Notes under the pieces: model-generated
The model's database searches: none
The model's input: the letters and a program-made list of their open reading frames with translations, nothing else
Told to the model about the DNA's origin: nothing
Made by a program: the position numbers and the translations under genes
Shown here: positions 53,461-63,894 of the stretch, piece after piece
Numbering within the stretch: the first letter of the stretch is position 1
Layout of the letters: each line of letters starts with the position of its first letter
Assembly (NCBI RefSeq): GCF_000243695.2
Contig: NZ_AHMN02000005.1
Location: 471,501-535,500 of the forward strand
DNA: 64,000 nt
From: Leptospira kirschneri serovar Cynopteri str. 3522 CT
GTDB lineage: Bacteria > Spirochaetota > Leptospiria > Leptospirales > Leptospiraceae
Reading direction: 5' to 3'

Positions 53461-55599
53461 ATGATTCGATTCAATTTTTTTCAAAGGCAAATTCTATTTC
53501 TTTTAGGAATTTTTTTTGTTTTCAACCATTGTACACAAGACTCTGAACCACCTCATGTATCCGCAATTTCAGGAGTTATCGATCTTACTTCTTGGAATTT
53601 TGAACAACACGGTCCGGTAGCTTTACAAGGAGATTGGATCTTTCGTTGGAAAGGATTTATTAAAAATCCTAAAATCGATTCTGAAAAAAACCGAACTATG
53701 CCCGTTCCCAAAGCCTGGACTAGAATCCAAGAACCGGATGGAAAAAATTATCCAGGAACTGGTATCGCAACATACTTTTTGAAAGTAATTCTTCCGGAAA
53801 ATCTAAGTTCAAACAATTTTGCAATCTTAGCTGAAACTTCAGAAACAGCATACGAGGTTTGGATAGACGATAACAAAATCGGAACTCAAGGTGTTCCTGG
53901 AGAAACAGCAGATACTTCAACTCCAGAATGGAACGTAAAAATTCTACCGTTTCAAATTGATAAGAAAGAATTTCAAATTCGGATTCCTCTTTCCAATTTT
54001 TATCACGCGAGAGGAGGATTGACCGCGCGTTTGATTCTAGGTGATGAAGATCAGATCATCCGACTACGGGAAAGAAGGATGACCATGGATGTATTTCTTC
54101 TCGGATTTTTAGTCGCGATGGCGTTATATCATTTCACTCTTTATTTTTTGAGAAAAAAAGACGTGGCTCTTTTGTATTTTGGAACCATTTGTTTTGTGTT
54201 TTGTTTTAGAGAGATTAGTACCGGACAAAATCTAATTCAAGTAGTTTTTCCTGGTATTTCGTATAACGTTCATATGAGAATTGTATATCTAAGTTTTTAT
54301 CTTCTTACGCCGATTACCGCCGCGTTTTTACGCGCTTTATTTCCGGAAGAATTGAAAAAAGAAATTTATTATGGAATCGTTTTTATCTCCTCTATTTTTT
54401 CTTTGATAGTCGTTTCTCAAGATCCAGTTCTATTTACTGAAACCATAGAACTATATTACTTATTTACGTTTTTTTGTTTTGCGGTGGGATTTTACGTATT
54501 AACACTCGCATTGATCCGAAAAAAGCCAGGGGCAATCGCCATATTAGTTGGAATGTTAGCGGTCTTTCTCTCATACAGTCAGGATATTTTTTACACAAAA
54601 AGAATCATACCTACCTTTATACTCGCCCCATTTGGATTGATTGCTCTCATTTTTTCTGAGGCGTATCTTTTAGCAAAAAGATATTCTATTGCTTTTAACG
54701 CAGTGGAAGACATGTCCGAAAGTTTAAAAAAAATTAATTCTTCTTACAGGCTTTTCGTTCCTAAAGAGTTATTAAAAATATTAAATAAACATGATATTCT
54801 TGACATTAAACTCGGGGACATAGCGGAAGAAGAGATGAGCCTTCTCTACAACGAAATTCGAACCTTCTCCGATTTTTCGGAAAAGATAACCGGAAAAGAA
54901 AACTTCGAATTTATCAATTCTTTTTTAGGTAAGGTCGGCCCAGTAATTCGGGAAAGAGACGGGTTTATCGATAAATATTTTGGAGAAGCATTTTTGGCAT
55001 TATTTCCTCCAGAACCGGAAAAAGCTTTGGAAAGCGCCATTGAAATACAGCGAATTTTAAGAGAATTTAATCGGGAAAGGATCGCAAACGGAAAAGATCC
55101 CATCCGTTCCGGAAGTGGGATTCATACAGGACCGATCTTACTCGGAACGATCGGAGAAACAGAAAGAATGGAAAGTACGGTAATTTCTTCTTCAGTGAAC
55201 GTGGCTTCTAAAATTGTACAACTCTCTAGAACATACGAATCTTCACTGTTGATCACCGATTCTACTCTATTTCGTTTAACAAATTCGTCCGAATATTTTT
55301 ACAGAGTTGTGGATCGGATTCAGATTCGAGATCAAAGAAGTATTTACACCGTTTTAGAAGTTCTCAACGGACTTCCTGAAAATTTAATCGATTCTTATAT
55401 GAAAACAAGAGAAGAGTTTGAACACGGAATTCTTTTATTTCGAGAAAAACATTTCGAGGAAGCATGTCTTGTTTTTAATCGTATCTTAGAGAAAAATCGA
55501 GTCGATCAAGCCGCGAGAGTCTACTTAGAAAAATCAGTCCACAATTGCAGATTTGGAGTTCCTGAAAATTGGCAAGGAATCACTCTTTTAGAAGATTAG
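53461..55599 (+). CDS. 7TMR-DISM receptor with degenerate class III cyclase domain
   Basis: A 712-residue membrane protein. A lipobox-like Cys24 and an extracellular jelly-roll-type sensor (about 40-195; YFLKVILPENLSSNNFAILAETSETAYEVWID) precede seven membrane helices (210-405), then a class III cyclase-like domain (about 455-640). Key residues are altered: the first metal Asp is Asn464 (LYNEIRTFS), the second is Glu509 (FGEAFLALF), the purine Asp is Ser577, and the catalytic Arg is Lys584 (VNVASK). Lys505 and Asn580 remain. So cyclase activity is doubtful, though it may still bind nucleotide or a partner. It is a single gene. Confidence 0.85.
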   Translation: MIRFNFFQRQILFLLGIFFVFNHCTQDSEPPHVSAISGVIDLTSWNFEQHGPVALQGDWIFRWKGFIKNPKIDSEKNRTMPVPKAWTRIQEPDGKNYPGTGIATYFLKVILPENLSSNNFAILAETSETAYEVWIDDNKIGTQGVPGETADTSTPEWNVKILPFQIDKKEFQIRIPLSNFYHARGGLTARLILGDEDQIIRLRERRMTMDVFLLGFLVAMALYHFTLYFLRKKDVALLYFGTICFVFCFREISTGQNLIQVVFPGISYNVHMRIVYLSFYLLTPITAAFLRALFPEELKKEIYYGIVFISSIFSLIVVSQDPVLFTETIELYYLFTFFCFAVGFYVLTLALIRKKPGAIAILVGMLAVFLSYSQDIFYTKRIIPTFILAPFGLIALIFSEAYLLAKRYSIAFNAVEDMSESLKKINSSYRLFVPKELLKILNKHDILDIKLGDIAEEEMSLLYNEIRTFSDFSEKITGKENFEFINSFLGKVGPVIRERDGFIDKYFGEAFLALFPPEPEKALESAIEIQRILREFNRERIANGKDPIRSGSGIHTGPILLGTIGETERMESTVISSSVNVASKIVQLSRTYESSLLITDSTLFRLTNSSEYFYRVVDRIQIRDQRSIYTVLEVLNGLPENLIDSYMKTREEFEHGILLFREKHFEEACLVFNRILEKNRVDQAARVYLEKSVHNCRFGVPENWQGITLLED

Positions 55600-55719
55600 A
55601 AGCTATCTCGAAAATATATTAGAATAATCTGATTTTTTATTTTAAGCAAAAACAAAGTATTTTTTGAGATAATTTGCAGTTTATGCAGTAATTATAATAT
55701 TAATTACTTAAAAATATAT

Positions 55720-55811
55720 TAGAGTTGTTGAAAATGAATTCTCCATCAGTTTGCGTTTCATGAAAACGATCTATTGAAGCAGTTTTGTTGATCTGTTTTT
55801 CGACAACTCTA
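55720..55811 (-). mobile_element. TA-flanked MITE-like element, copy M10
   Basis: TA-GAGTTGTTGAAAATGAATT and CGACAACTC-TA ends; reverse-oriented interior, 88 bp core. Confidence 0.75.
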
Positions 55812-55835
55812 TTTATGATAAAGATTAGGTGTTTT

Positions 55836-55940
55836 ATTAACGCGAGTTCGACTTAAAAAATCTTGGCGAATAAAAACTCAATACAATGAAACTCAACATA
55901 ATAACCGCTTTCGTATTGGTTACACCGAATTCACGTTTAT
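55836..55940 (+). repeat. family-A repeat, internally deleted copy A7
   Basis: Keeps both ends (ATTAACGCGAGTTCGAC and TTCACGTTTA) and the GGCGAAT block but lacks the hairpin interior, a likely deletion derivative of 105 bp. The rest of 55600-56075 is AT-rich and blank. Confidence 0.6.
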
Positions 55941-56075
55941 TATAGCTCCGAGTAAAAAACGCAATCTGTAAAAACTTCCTCGTTTTAGTTCAAATTATAG
56001 ATGAATTAAAACGAGGTTTGAATAGGTTCTTAATAAAAAATACTATCTCAACTCCATTACGTTTTGCGAAATTGT

Positions 56076-56834
56076 TCAGAAGTCTCGATTCAGTTCCTTT
56101 TTAGAAGCAAAAATTCCCAGAATCTTTAATTGTGCTTCCTTTATTTTTTCAGAACTATCATGCGAATCATCTGATCTCATCAATTCCTTCATCAACCAGC
56201 GAGAAGATTCTCTATCTAGAAAACCTAATACTTGAATCACAAGTTTTTCACGCACACTCTTTAATGCTTCTGCTAAATCCGGAAGACTTACTTGTCTCAA
56301 TAAATCTTTCAGTTCATTATAAGACAAAGAATGGAATGCCCTGCTTAAAAGTATGTCTGAATCTATTTGAGGTTTGGAATTATAAAACTCAGCGTAGAAA
56401 TCGTTGAGAAGAATTGTATCTATCTCTTTTCTCTTTTGGTTTACGAAGTCCCAAAAATTCTTCTGATAGGATTCTCCAAAATAAGAAGCCGCCTTTTCTA
56501 AAAAAACGGAAATAGGTAATTCTTTTTGAATCGTTTCTATCCCTTCAAAGATAACGATTCTATCTAAAAGTTCCTTTCCTTCATAACTTCCGGATATTAT
56601 ATAACCTTTTAAGATATTACCTACGTTTTCGGAATCCATTCCAATTCCCATCAAATCAAATCCTTTTCTCAAAAGAAAAGGATACTCTTCAGAATCAAAA
56701 GCATCTATAAAAAAGTATTTTCCAAATACGTAACACTTTTCGCTCAGTTCCAGCATCATTCCTAAAGTTCGTAAACTTTGTTCTCGATCTTTATCTGTGC
56801 AAAAAAGTTGATTGGGTCGTATATGTGCCAGCAT
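56076..56834 (-). CDS. FliG-like flagellar switch paralogue, short
   Basis: A 252-residue cytoplasmic protein with FliG features. The middle ([20 protein letters not shown] to [15 protein letters not shown]) matches the FliG N/M pattern, and the C-terminus matches the FliG C-domain helix set: [52 protein letters not shown] and [13 protein letters not shown]. Classical FliG is about 330-345 residues, so about 80-90 are missing. No other flagellar genes are adjacent. It may be a switch accessory or a stator/rotor variant; spirochaetes are known to carry several FliG paralogues. Confidence 0.65.
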   Translation of the reverse strand: MLAHIRPNQLFCTDKDREQSLRTLGMMLELSEKCYVFGKYFFIDAFDSEEYPFLLRKGFDLMGIGMDSENVGNILKGYIISGSYEGKELLDRIVIFEGIETIQKELPISVFLEKAASYFGESYQKNFWDFVNQKRKEIDTILLNDFYAEFYNSKPQIDSDILLSRAFHSLSYNELKDLLRQVSLPDLAEALKSVREKLVIQVLGFLDRESSRWLMKELMRSDDSHDSSEKIKEAQLKILGIFASKKELNRDF

Positions 56835-57245
56835 GTTTTAGTATCTCCAAATTTTATCGTATTTATTGATTCCAATTGATCGTTTCTTTAACAACCTGCT
56901 CTCAAGCGATAATTTTATTTAAGTTACATTAATAGACGTGGATTTACTTTTATTTAAAACTCTTTTCTTAAAATTTCTATATTAAAAATCAAAAAACCGT
57001 TTTTGATTTTATTACAACTAATTCTTTCGTTTTAATTTAAAAATTTAAAACGAAAGAATCTAAACATTTTTACACCAAAAGTTTTTTAAATCTACAAACA
57101 AATAGAGAGCTTGTCTCTCGAGTAATCCAATAACGTAGTAATTCAAGACTTGTTTCAAAACTTATAACTTACGTTAAGTCGCTTAAGTATATCCTACAAG
57201 TTTGGCTTTAGTAAAGCCCAGAATAGAATCACCGTTGTTTGTATT
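56835..57245. other. intergenic, nothing recognised
   Basis: About 400 bp of AT-rich sequence with no family A, C, D or MITE member and no terminator. Confidence 0.5.
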
Positions 57246-57991
57246 TCAAAACAAGGAAACTAAAGGAAACAATGCAACTTTTAGAGATTCAGAATAATGA
57301 ATCAAAGGTTCCGATTCCAATATGCAAATATTATGGTTTTTTAAAATTGTATTATGATAAATATGGCACTCAGCTTTTTGAAGTGGCCAAGGCAAATGAT
57401 GAATTTCCCCTCGGTAAAGTTCTCCTTTAGAATCTCTGCTATAAAGACAGTATCTCTCTGTAAGCCAATTTTCTAAGGTATCTTGTTTTGATTGATAAAC
57501 TTTCGAAGAAGGAAAATAGATCGCATGAAATTCTCCTGGATTCGCACGAGAATCTATTCTAAAACAATGAAATTCTTTTTTAATTCCTTCTTTTTTAAAA
57601 TGAATGTTAGCATTCAGATACGGTACTTTCTCGCAATCTCAACTACAATACGATTTCCAGCATCTAAACTGAAAAAATAAACTCCCGGTTTACCTTGTGT
57701 TTTGACATAAGTCCTAACGTTCAATTCGGAAAAATAAGAAACCCAAGGCAAGGGCGGTAGAAAGATTGGCCTAACTCCTTTCATACGAAATGGAACTAAA
57801 CCTATGTAAGCCTTTCCTTGAAATGTATCCACCTCCAGTCCCCGAGGTAAAATTTTATCTAAGAATTGTTTCGAAATCTCCCAATGAAGAAAAAGTAATT
57901 CTTCCCAATATTGAATCATAAACGGTTTCGATTTCGGTAAGGGCCAAGGTCGGTGCGAAGTTTGACTAAGTATGTTATTCAGTGAATTCAA
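57246..57991 (-). pseudogene. DUF2071 (YqjF-like) gene with one frameshift
   Basis: The first 125 codons (57991-57614) read HRPWPLPKSKPFMIQYWEELLFLHWEIS, RGLEVDTFQGKAYIGLVPFRMKGVRP and VRTYVKTQGKPGVYFFSLDAGNRIVVEIARKYR, then hit a stop at 57614. In the next frame the family sequence resumes as YLNANIHFKKEGIKKEFHCFRI and FHAIYFPSSKVYQSKQDTLENWLTERYCLYSRDSKGELYRGEIHHLPWPLQKAE, to a stop at 57246-57248. Together the length (about 247 residues) fits an intact DUF2071 protein, so a single frameshift near 57619 splits it. It is either a recent pseudogene or a sequencing error; the function of the family is unknown. A plus-strand frame at 57239-57430 is its shadow. Confidence 0.8.
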
Positions 57992-58047
57992 GCTCAGGGG
58001 TATTCTATTTTTGAAATGTTATAATTTTTTATCCTCTGGCAAACGAT

Positions 58048-58149
58048 TAGAGTTATTTAAAAATTAATTTCCCATCTGCTTCTGTTTTATAAAAACGGTC
58101 AATTGAAACAGTTTGTTAATCTAAACTATGAAATTTTTCAACAACTCTA
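58048..58149 (-). mobile_element. TA-flanked MITE-like element, copy M11
   Basis: TA-GAGTTATTTAAAAATTAATT and AATTTTTCAACAACTC-TA ends; reverse-oriented interior, 98 bp core. It lies just after the DUF2071 pseudogene start. Confidence 0.75.
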
Positions 58150-58182
58150 TTTATTATAAAATCATTATGGTTCGCAGTCGAT

Positions 58183-58878
58183 TTAAGTTTGATCTAAAAA
58201 AGGAATTAAATGTTGTTCCATATACTGAATCACTTTTTGAATTCGATCGGAAACACTCCATCGTTCGGGAACGATACGAGGTGCACTCCAAAGAAAAATT
58301 GTTTCCATAAAAACTTTGCGGGGATCCGGAAAAAAAGATTCAATTTTGATTTCAATTCCATGATCTTCTGGATCTTGATTATTAAGTGGAGGCAAAACAA
58401 ATCTAAGTCCTCCGCCTAAGATGGGTCTTCCAAGTTGTTGTAAACCATCTCTACTTTGGCGAAGTCTTTTTTCCCAAATTTCACCAAACGCGTGTTCTGT
58501 GGAAGAATCCGTTAAAAGCCGAACGGTAAGATCACTTTTTACAACATTTTTTCCTTGAATCGACCAAACCTTATCAAACGCTTCTAACACCCTTTCAAAA
58601 TCCTCTTCGATGGATTCTAAGGAGACTTCTGGATTTTCGGAAACGACAAGTAATTGTGTAATATTCGGCCCTGCATTGAGTATTTGAATGGTCAGAACCG
58701 ATTGAGAAAGTTGTCTTGTAAGAACGTTTTGATTTGATGCGTAGTTAGTACCAGTGATTTCAATTCCTAATTCTTCTAAATTAGATTGAAATTGAAAAAT
58801 CTCGGATTTAGATCGAACTGTGATCGGTAGAAATAGATCGCTGAGTCCAACGTGAATAATATTTCGATTTCGGTTCAT
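58183..58878 (-). CDS. hypothetical protein
   Basis: A 231-residue soluble protein with no signal peptide or membrane helix. Segments such as GLSDLFLPITVRSKSEIFQF, ESIEEDFERVLEAFDKVW, LGGGLRFVLPP and FFPDPRKVFMETIFLW are protein-like and well folded in character, but I do not recognise a family. Real gene by composition and length; function unknown. It is followed by MITE M11 and preceded by the SBBP lipoprotein gene on the same strand (74 bp away). Confidence 0.7.
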   Translation of the reverse strand: MNRNRNIIHVGLSDLFLPITVRSKSEIFQFQSNLEELGIEITGTNYASNQNVLTRQLSQSVLTIQILNAGPNITQLLVVSENPEVSLESIEEDFERVLEAFDKVWSIQGKNVVKSDLTVRLLTDSSTEHAFGEIWEKRLRQSRDGLQQLGRPILGGGLRFVLPPLNNQDPEDHGIEIKIESFFPDPRKVFMETIFLWSAPRIVPERWSVSDRIQKVIQYMEQHLIPFLDQT

Positions 58879-58951
58879 GATTTTGCCGTCCGAGTCCTTT
58901 CTCTCAAACGAATCTTTTTTGAACAGAAAAGAAACTAAATTTGGATAAGAG

Positions 58952-60409
58952 TTATCTGTATTTTAAAATGAATAAATCTTGAAAACCTATTTTCGAAACT
59001 TCATTTATAGAACCGTTCGAATATCCCGAACAATAAAGATTTCCTTCCGAATCTCTTGCAAGTCCGGTGCTATCTATAGATGACTCGATAGTTCCAACTT
59101 GTTGAAACCATTTGGTCTCTCCCGAAGAATTGTATTTAATTAAAAATAAGTCTTCATTTCCTACTGAACTTTCTGCTTCATCTAAAAGATTTGCATTGCT
59201 ACCACCCGTTAAAAAAACGTTTCCTACTTCATCCGTTAGAATTGCGTTCACTACAGTCTGTTTATCCGAACTGATCGGACCAAAATGTCGAATCCATTTT
59301 AAAAAACCGGAAGAATCATATTTAACTAAAAATCCACGAAAATTTGTTTGTTCTCCTGATTCTAAATCAACGTTAGTGTTACCACCCACAAAAACATTTG
59401 AAAGCGGGTCCAAGCTGATTGAAATCCCTTCGGTTGTACTAGAAGTGAAACCCAATTGAGCAAAAAATTGCCTACTTCCATTACTATCGTATTTAAAAAT
59501 AAAAAAGAGATTAGTATCAGCACTAAGACGTGAAAGAGTTTCAAAGTTTGCATTTCCAGAACCGGTTATATAAATACTACCAGTTACTTTATCAATCGCG
59601 ACTCCGTTCGGAACAATAGTAGTACCAGCAATCGCAATTTGTTTTATCCAAATTTGATTACCATTGGTGTCAAACTTAAGAACAAAAGTGCAATTCCCTG
59701 ACGTATTGTCTTCAAAAGACCCAGTAGAATTTCCAATTATATAAGAATTTCCTAATTCGTCTATAGCGATCTTATCAGGATACAAATCATAGAGTCCTCT
59801 ATTGCCAACTCGTTTGGCCCAAATTTGGGTTCCCTCTGAGTTAAATTTAATTAAAAAAAGTTCCGATTTGCCGGATGCAGGACCCGCAAAATCGTTCCAT
59901 GTAAGACCAAGAATGTATGAATTTCCATTTGGATCCACCCCAAAGTCCTTGACTTGTAATATTGCTTGTGAAGCTCCAATTTGCCTTCTCCAAATTATAT
60001 TCTTATGAGAATCGTATTTACCAAGAATCACATCTCTTCTTCCAATCAATTGTCTTTGAAAAAGAGCTTCGTTTGTATCTCCTGCTACGTAAATGAAATC
60101 GTTATGATCTATACCAATATTCATTCCATAAGTTCTTGCACGAGGAGCACCTTGCAACAAAACCCACTCTAAACTTAAAGAACCCAGATCCTCATCAAAA
60201 ATTTCGGTTTCAGATTCAATCGTTTCCTCTCTAATTTCAGTCTCCATATTAATTTCTGAAATTATATCTTCTTTTTGAATTAAAAATCGAAACCAATATT
60301 CTCTTGTTTCCGGATTGGAAGAATTGTATAGATACTCCGCAGAACAAGCCTGAAGGAATATAAAAATTATAACTAAGTTACACATCGTTCTATTTTTCAA
60401 AAAAGACAT
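58952..60409 (-). CDS. SBBP-repeat lipoprotein
   Basis: A 485-residue lipoprotein. The signal peptide ends in a lipobox (VIIFIFLQACSAE, Cys22). After an acidic linker rich in Glu and Thr come seven or so beta-propeller repeats of the SBBP type, each about 50-55 residues: for example VAGDTNEALF, DVILGKYDSHKNIIWRRQIG, YILGLTWNDF, LFLIKFNSEGTQIWAKRVG, YIIGNSTGSF and the last copy FLTGGSNANLLDEAE, DLFLIKYNSSGETKWFQQVG. It is probably surface-exposed, with a ligand- or host-binding role (inference). The short gene downstream is the unrecognised 231-residue protein. Confidence 0.85.
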   Translation of the reverse strand: MSFLKNRTMCNLVIIFIFLQACSAEYLYNSSNPETREYWFRFLIQKEDIISEINMETEIREETIESETEIFDEDLGSLSLEWVLLQGAPRARTYGMNIGIDHNDFIYVAGDTNEALFQRQLIGRRDVILGKYDSHKNIIWRRQIGASQAILQVKDFGVDPNGNSYILGLTWNDFAGPASGKSELFLIKFNSEGTQIWAKRVGNRGLYDLYPDKIAIDELGNSYIIGNSTGSFEDNTSGNCTFVLKFDTNGNQIWIKQIAIAGTTIVPNGVAIDKVTGSIYITGSGNANFETLSRLSADTNLFFIFKYDSNGSRQFFAQLGFTSSTTEGISISLDPLSNVFVGGNTNVDLESGEQTNFRGFLVKYDSSGFLKWIRHFGPISSDKQTVVNAILTDEVGNVFLTGGSNANLLDEAESSVGNEDLFLIKYNSSGETKWFQQVGTIESSIDSTGLARDSEGNLYCSGYSNGSINEVSKIGFQDLFILKYR

Positions 60410-61386
60410 TTTATTAATTATAATATAATATTATGAAAACATTCTGCACATATTCTCCAATAAAGGCAGGGATATTTGTCCTATTCGGAATAGTAAAGGC
60501 AAATATGAAATAAGGAAGATAATTTTTAAATTATTATCCGACTGATTTTACTTGATTATAACTCAAGGAACGTTTCTTAAGAAATACAAATAGATCACTT
60601 TCCAGATTGGGTCAGCTCAGACATACAAATGTAAGAACATTCAATTTTTTGAAAATACGTTTCGATCAAAACTTAAGATTATCTATGAATTGTATTTGGA
60701 ACTTGTTTTAGAACCTCAAAATGTGGGAACTCATATGAAAATTTAGCGATATTACTCAGAATTACATAATAAAGCACTAATCGAATAGTTTACATTTCAA
60801 TAATAGAGTTATTGAAAAAGGAATTTTTCATCCGTTTACGTTTAGAGTTTGTCCTAAAACTTCAAAATGTAGGGAACTACTACGAAAATTTAACGACATT
60901 AGAACTGCTCAAAAGTTCGCAAATTGCCAAATGCGACCTGTCGAGCGCCCATAGAAGCGAGACGCTGAGTTACTTCAAACGACCCTTAGGGAGTGAGACA
61001 CTGAGTTACTTCAAACGACCCATGGGAAGCAATTCATTGAGTTACCCCCACCCAAAAATAAGGGTGGGAACTCAGTTTTACAGAGGATTTGTCGTAATTC
61101 CCACAGATTTAATATTGAAATCTAAATACTTGTGGGTAAGGTTATGATGGGGGAGTGAGACGCTGAGTTACTTCGAGCGACCATAGAAGCGATGCATTGA
61201 GTTTCACAAAAATGTAGGAACTACTACATTTTATTAAAAATTTCTAAGGAATGATTGCGTAAAATTCTTTGAGATTTTGGGATAAACTCTTAATAGAAAC
61301 AAATCGATAAAACCGTTTCAGTAATCGTAGATATTTTTTTTCAAAAACTCTAATTTAAAAAAACATAAATTTCAAAATAGATAATC
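60410..61386. other. 1 kb repeat-rich intergenic region
   Basis: No gene; short frames here are repeat-derived. In order: family-C motif near 60718-60738, family-D near 60755-60806, a solo MITE left end near 60804-60828, family-C near 60863-60882, a family-A-like tandem block (60930-61205), family-C near 61098 and 61212, and a solo MITE right end near 61335-61352. Confidence 0.7.
60930..61205 (+). repeat. family-A derived tandem block
   Basis: A 36 bp unit, GAGACGCTGAGTTACTTC followed by AAACGACCCTTAGGGAGT, runs at 60959-60994 and 60995-61030, with a third partial unit after it. At 61039-61073, GAGTTacc-CCCACCC, loop AAAAATAA, GGGTGGG-AACTC folds into a strong hairpin. The unit matches the interior of copies A1 and A2 near their GACCCTTAGG and GAGTGAGACACTGAG portions. 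Confidence 0.7.
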
Positions 61387-62073
61387 TCAACCCCAGCCTT
61401 CTCCGCCGTCAATATCCGCCCAAAGATACCAGGAAATAATCGTTCTATAAGGAGAATATGTATTTAATAAAAGTTGAATTTCTTTTTTGTTATCCTTAGA
61501 AATTCCATAATGTTTTTCGACCGATTTTCTAAGTATGAGATCATTAATGGAAAAATGATCCCAACGATCCAAGGCAAAAATCAACACCATTTCCGCGGTC
61601 CAAGGACCCACACCTTTAATAGAACAAAGAAGCTTTAGAACATCAGAATCTTCTAATTTACGTAGTTTAGAATCGGTGATACTTCGTTTTAAGTAGGCCT
61701 CAGCGATACGTTTGATCGTTTCCGTCTTGGCTTGAGAAACCCCGATTTTTCTCATCTCATCGTTTGGTATTTTTAAAATCTGTTCGGGAGAAGGAATTTT
61801 TTTACTCCCAGCCAAAGAAATCAATCTACGTTCAAAAGTCAGTGCAACTTTAACGGAAAGCTGTTGTCCTAAAACGGATTTAATCAAAACTTGATAAGGA
61901 GTTCCAATAGTTTTTAATTTACAAAGACCGATAGAATCGACCAATTCTTTTGTGATCGGATCTTTTTTACGAAGCCAGTTAGACGCCTTTTTAAGACGAA
62001 CTTCTCTACTTTCTAAAACGTTAGAAGAACGTTTTTTAAGATTAGTCGGTTGGAAAGAATTTATAGAAGACAT
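61387..62073 (-). CDS. DNA-3-methyladenine glycosylase II-type (HhH-GPD)
   Basis: A 228-residue base-excision repair glycosylase of the AlkA-like HhH-GPD superfamily. The helix-hairpin-helix is visible as CSIKGVGPWTAEMVLIFALDRWDHFSINDLILRKSVEKHYG, and contains the conserved catalytic Asp of the pattern ND-L-R. The upstream LIKSVLGQQLSVKVALTFERRL segment is typical of the family. It excises alkylated bases such as 3-methyladenine. It has a 19 bp gap downstream of the two-domain cNMP-binding gene, so it is likely the second gene of that transcript. Confidence 0.87.
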   Translation of the reverse strand: MSSINSFQPTNLKKRSSNVLESREVRLKKASNWLRKKDPITKELVDSIGLCKLKTIGTPYQVLIKSVLGQQLSVKVALTFERRLISLAGSKKIPSPEQILKIPNDEMRKIGVSQAKTETIKRIAEAYLKRSITDSKLRKLEDSDVLKLLCSIKGVGPWTAEMVLIFALDRWDHFSINDLILRKSVEKHYGISKDNKKEIQLLLNTYSPYRTIISWYLWADIDGGEGWG

Positions 62074-62092
62074 TCAAACTCAAGAAAGTGTA

Positions 62093-63310
<1,218 letters not shown>

Positions 63311-63396
63311 GCTGTAATGTTAATATTTTTTTTGAAAATCAGAGTTCAACTGTTTTCATTATCGGTTTTCAAGAATCCAAATCTCTAAAAAAAGAA

Positions 63397-63894
63397 CTAC
63401 TTTTCTGAGCATTCTTGTATTTCCGTGTTTGAATCGTTTAAAATCTCCCTTTCAGAGAGTTCCAAAGAAGCTTTTTCGGCTAGTTCTCTGGAAAAAGACT
63501 GATTACAAATCGATCTAAAAACCTCTTTCGCTTTATTCTCTTCACCGATTTCAAGATAGAGTTTACCGGCTTCAAAAAGAGCGTTTAACCCCAAAGAAGA
63601 AGTAGGTTCTTGAGCATATTGATACAAATTGATTTCGAGTATTTTTTCAGGACGGCCAAGTCTGGAATAATTGTCTTTCAAAACCTGATAAGCTTTGTTT
63701 TTAAATTTGCTGGATGGATACAAAATTAGGAAATTTTTAATTTCCTCGATAGATTTATGAAATTTCCGATCCTTGTAAGCCTCTTCGGCGATCCTAAGTA
63801 GATTTTCGGCCTGAGTTTCAAAAAGGGAATTTGCACTCAAAGAACCCGCAAAACAAAACCAAATTAGAAAAGAAACGATAGTTCTAAGAAACAT
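63397..63894 (-). CDS. exported TPR protein
   Basis: About 165 residues. The signal peptide MFLRTIVSFLIWFCFAGSLSA (cut before NSLFE) supports the ATG at 63894; a TTG 25 codons upstream (63969) is less likely. The mature part is a set of TPR-like helices (AEEAYKDRKFHKSIEEIKNFLILYPSSKFKNKAYQVLKDNYSRLG and ALFEAGKLYLEIGEENKAKEVFRSICN), close in style to BamD/YbgF-type tetratricopeptide proteins. It lies upstream of the two-domain cNMP-binding gene on the same strand (86 bp apart) and may be co-transcribed with it. The window ends soon after, so the operon start is not seen. Confidence 0.78.
   Translation of the reverse strand: MFLRTIVSFLIWFCFAGSLSANSLFETQAENLLRIAEEAYKDRKFHKSIEEIKNFLILYPSSKFKNKAYQVLKDNYSRLGRPEKILEINLYQYAQEPTSSLGLNALFEAGKLYLEIGEENKAKEVFRSICNQSFSRELAEKASLELSEREILNDSNTEIQECSEK

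Noticed and set aside
57239..57430. plus-strand 63-codon reading frame
   Set aside because: It lies antisense to the second half of the DUF2071 pseudogene, whose protein pattern is clear on the minus strand.
60959..61030. CRISPR array
   Set aside because: The repeats are directly adjacent with no spacers, and there are no cas genes.
60812..61147. 111-codon plus-strand frame
   Set aside because: It spans a MITE end, family-C motif and the 36 bp tandem block (SETLSYFKRP repeated); not a protein.
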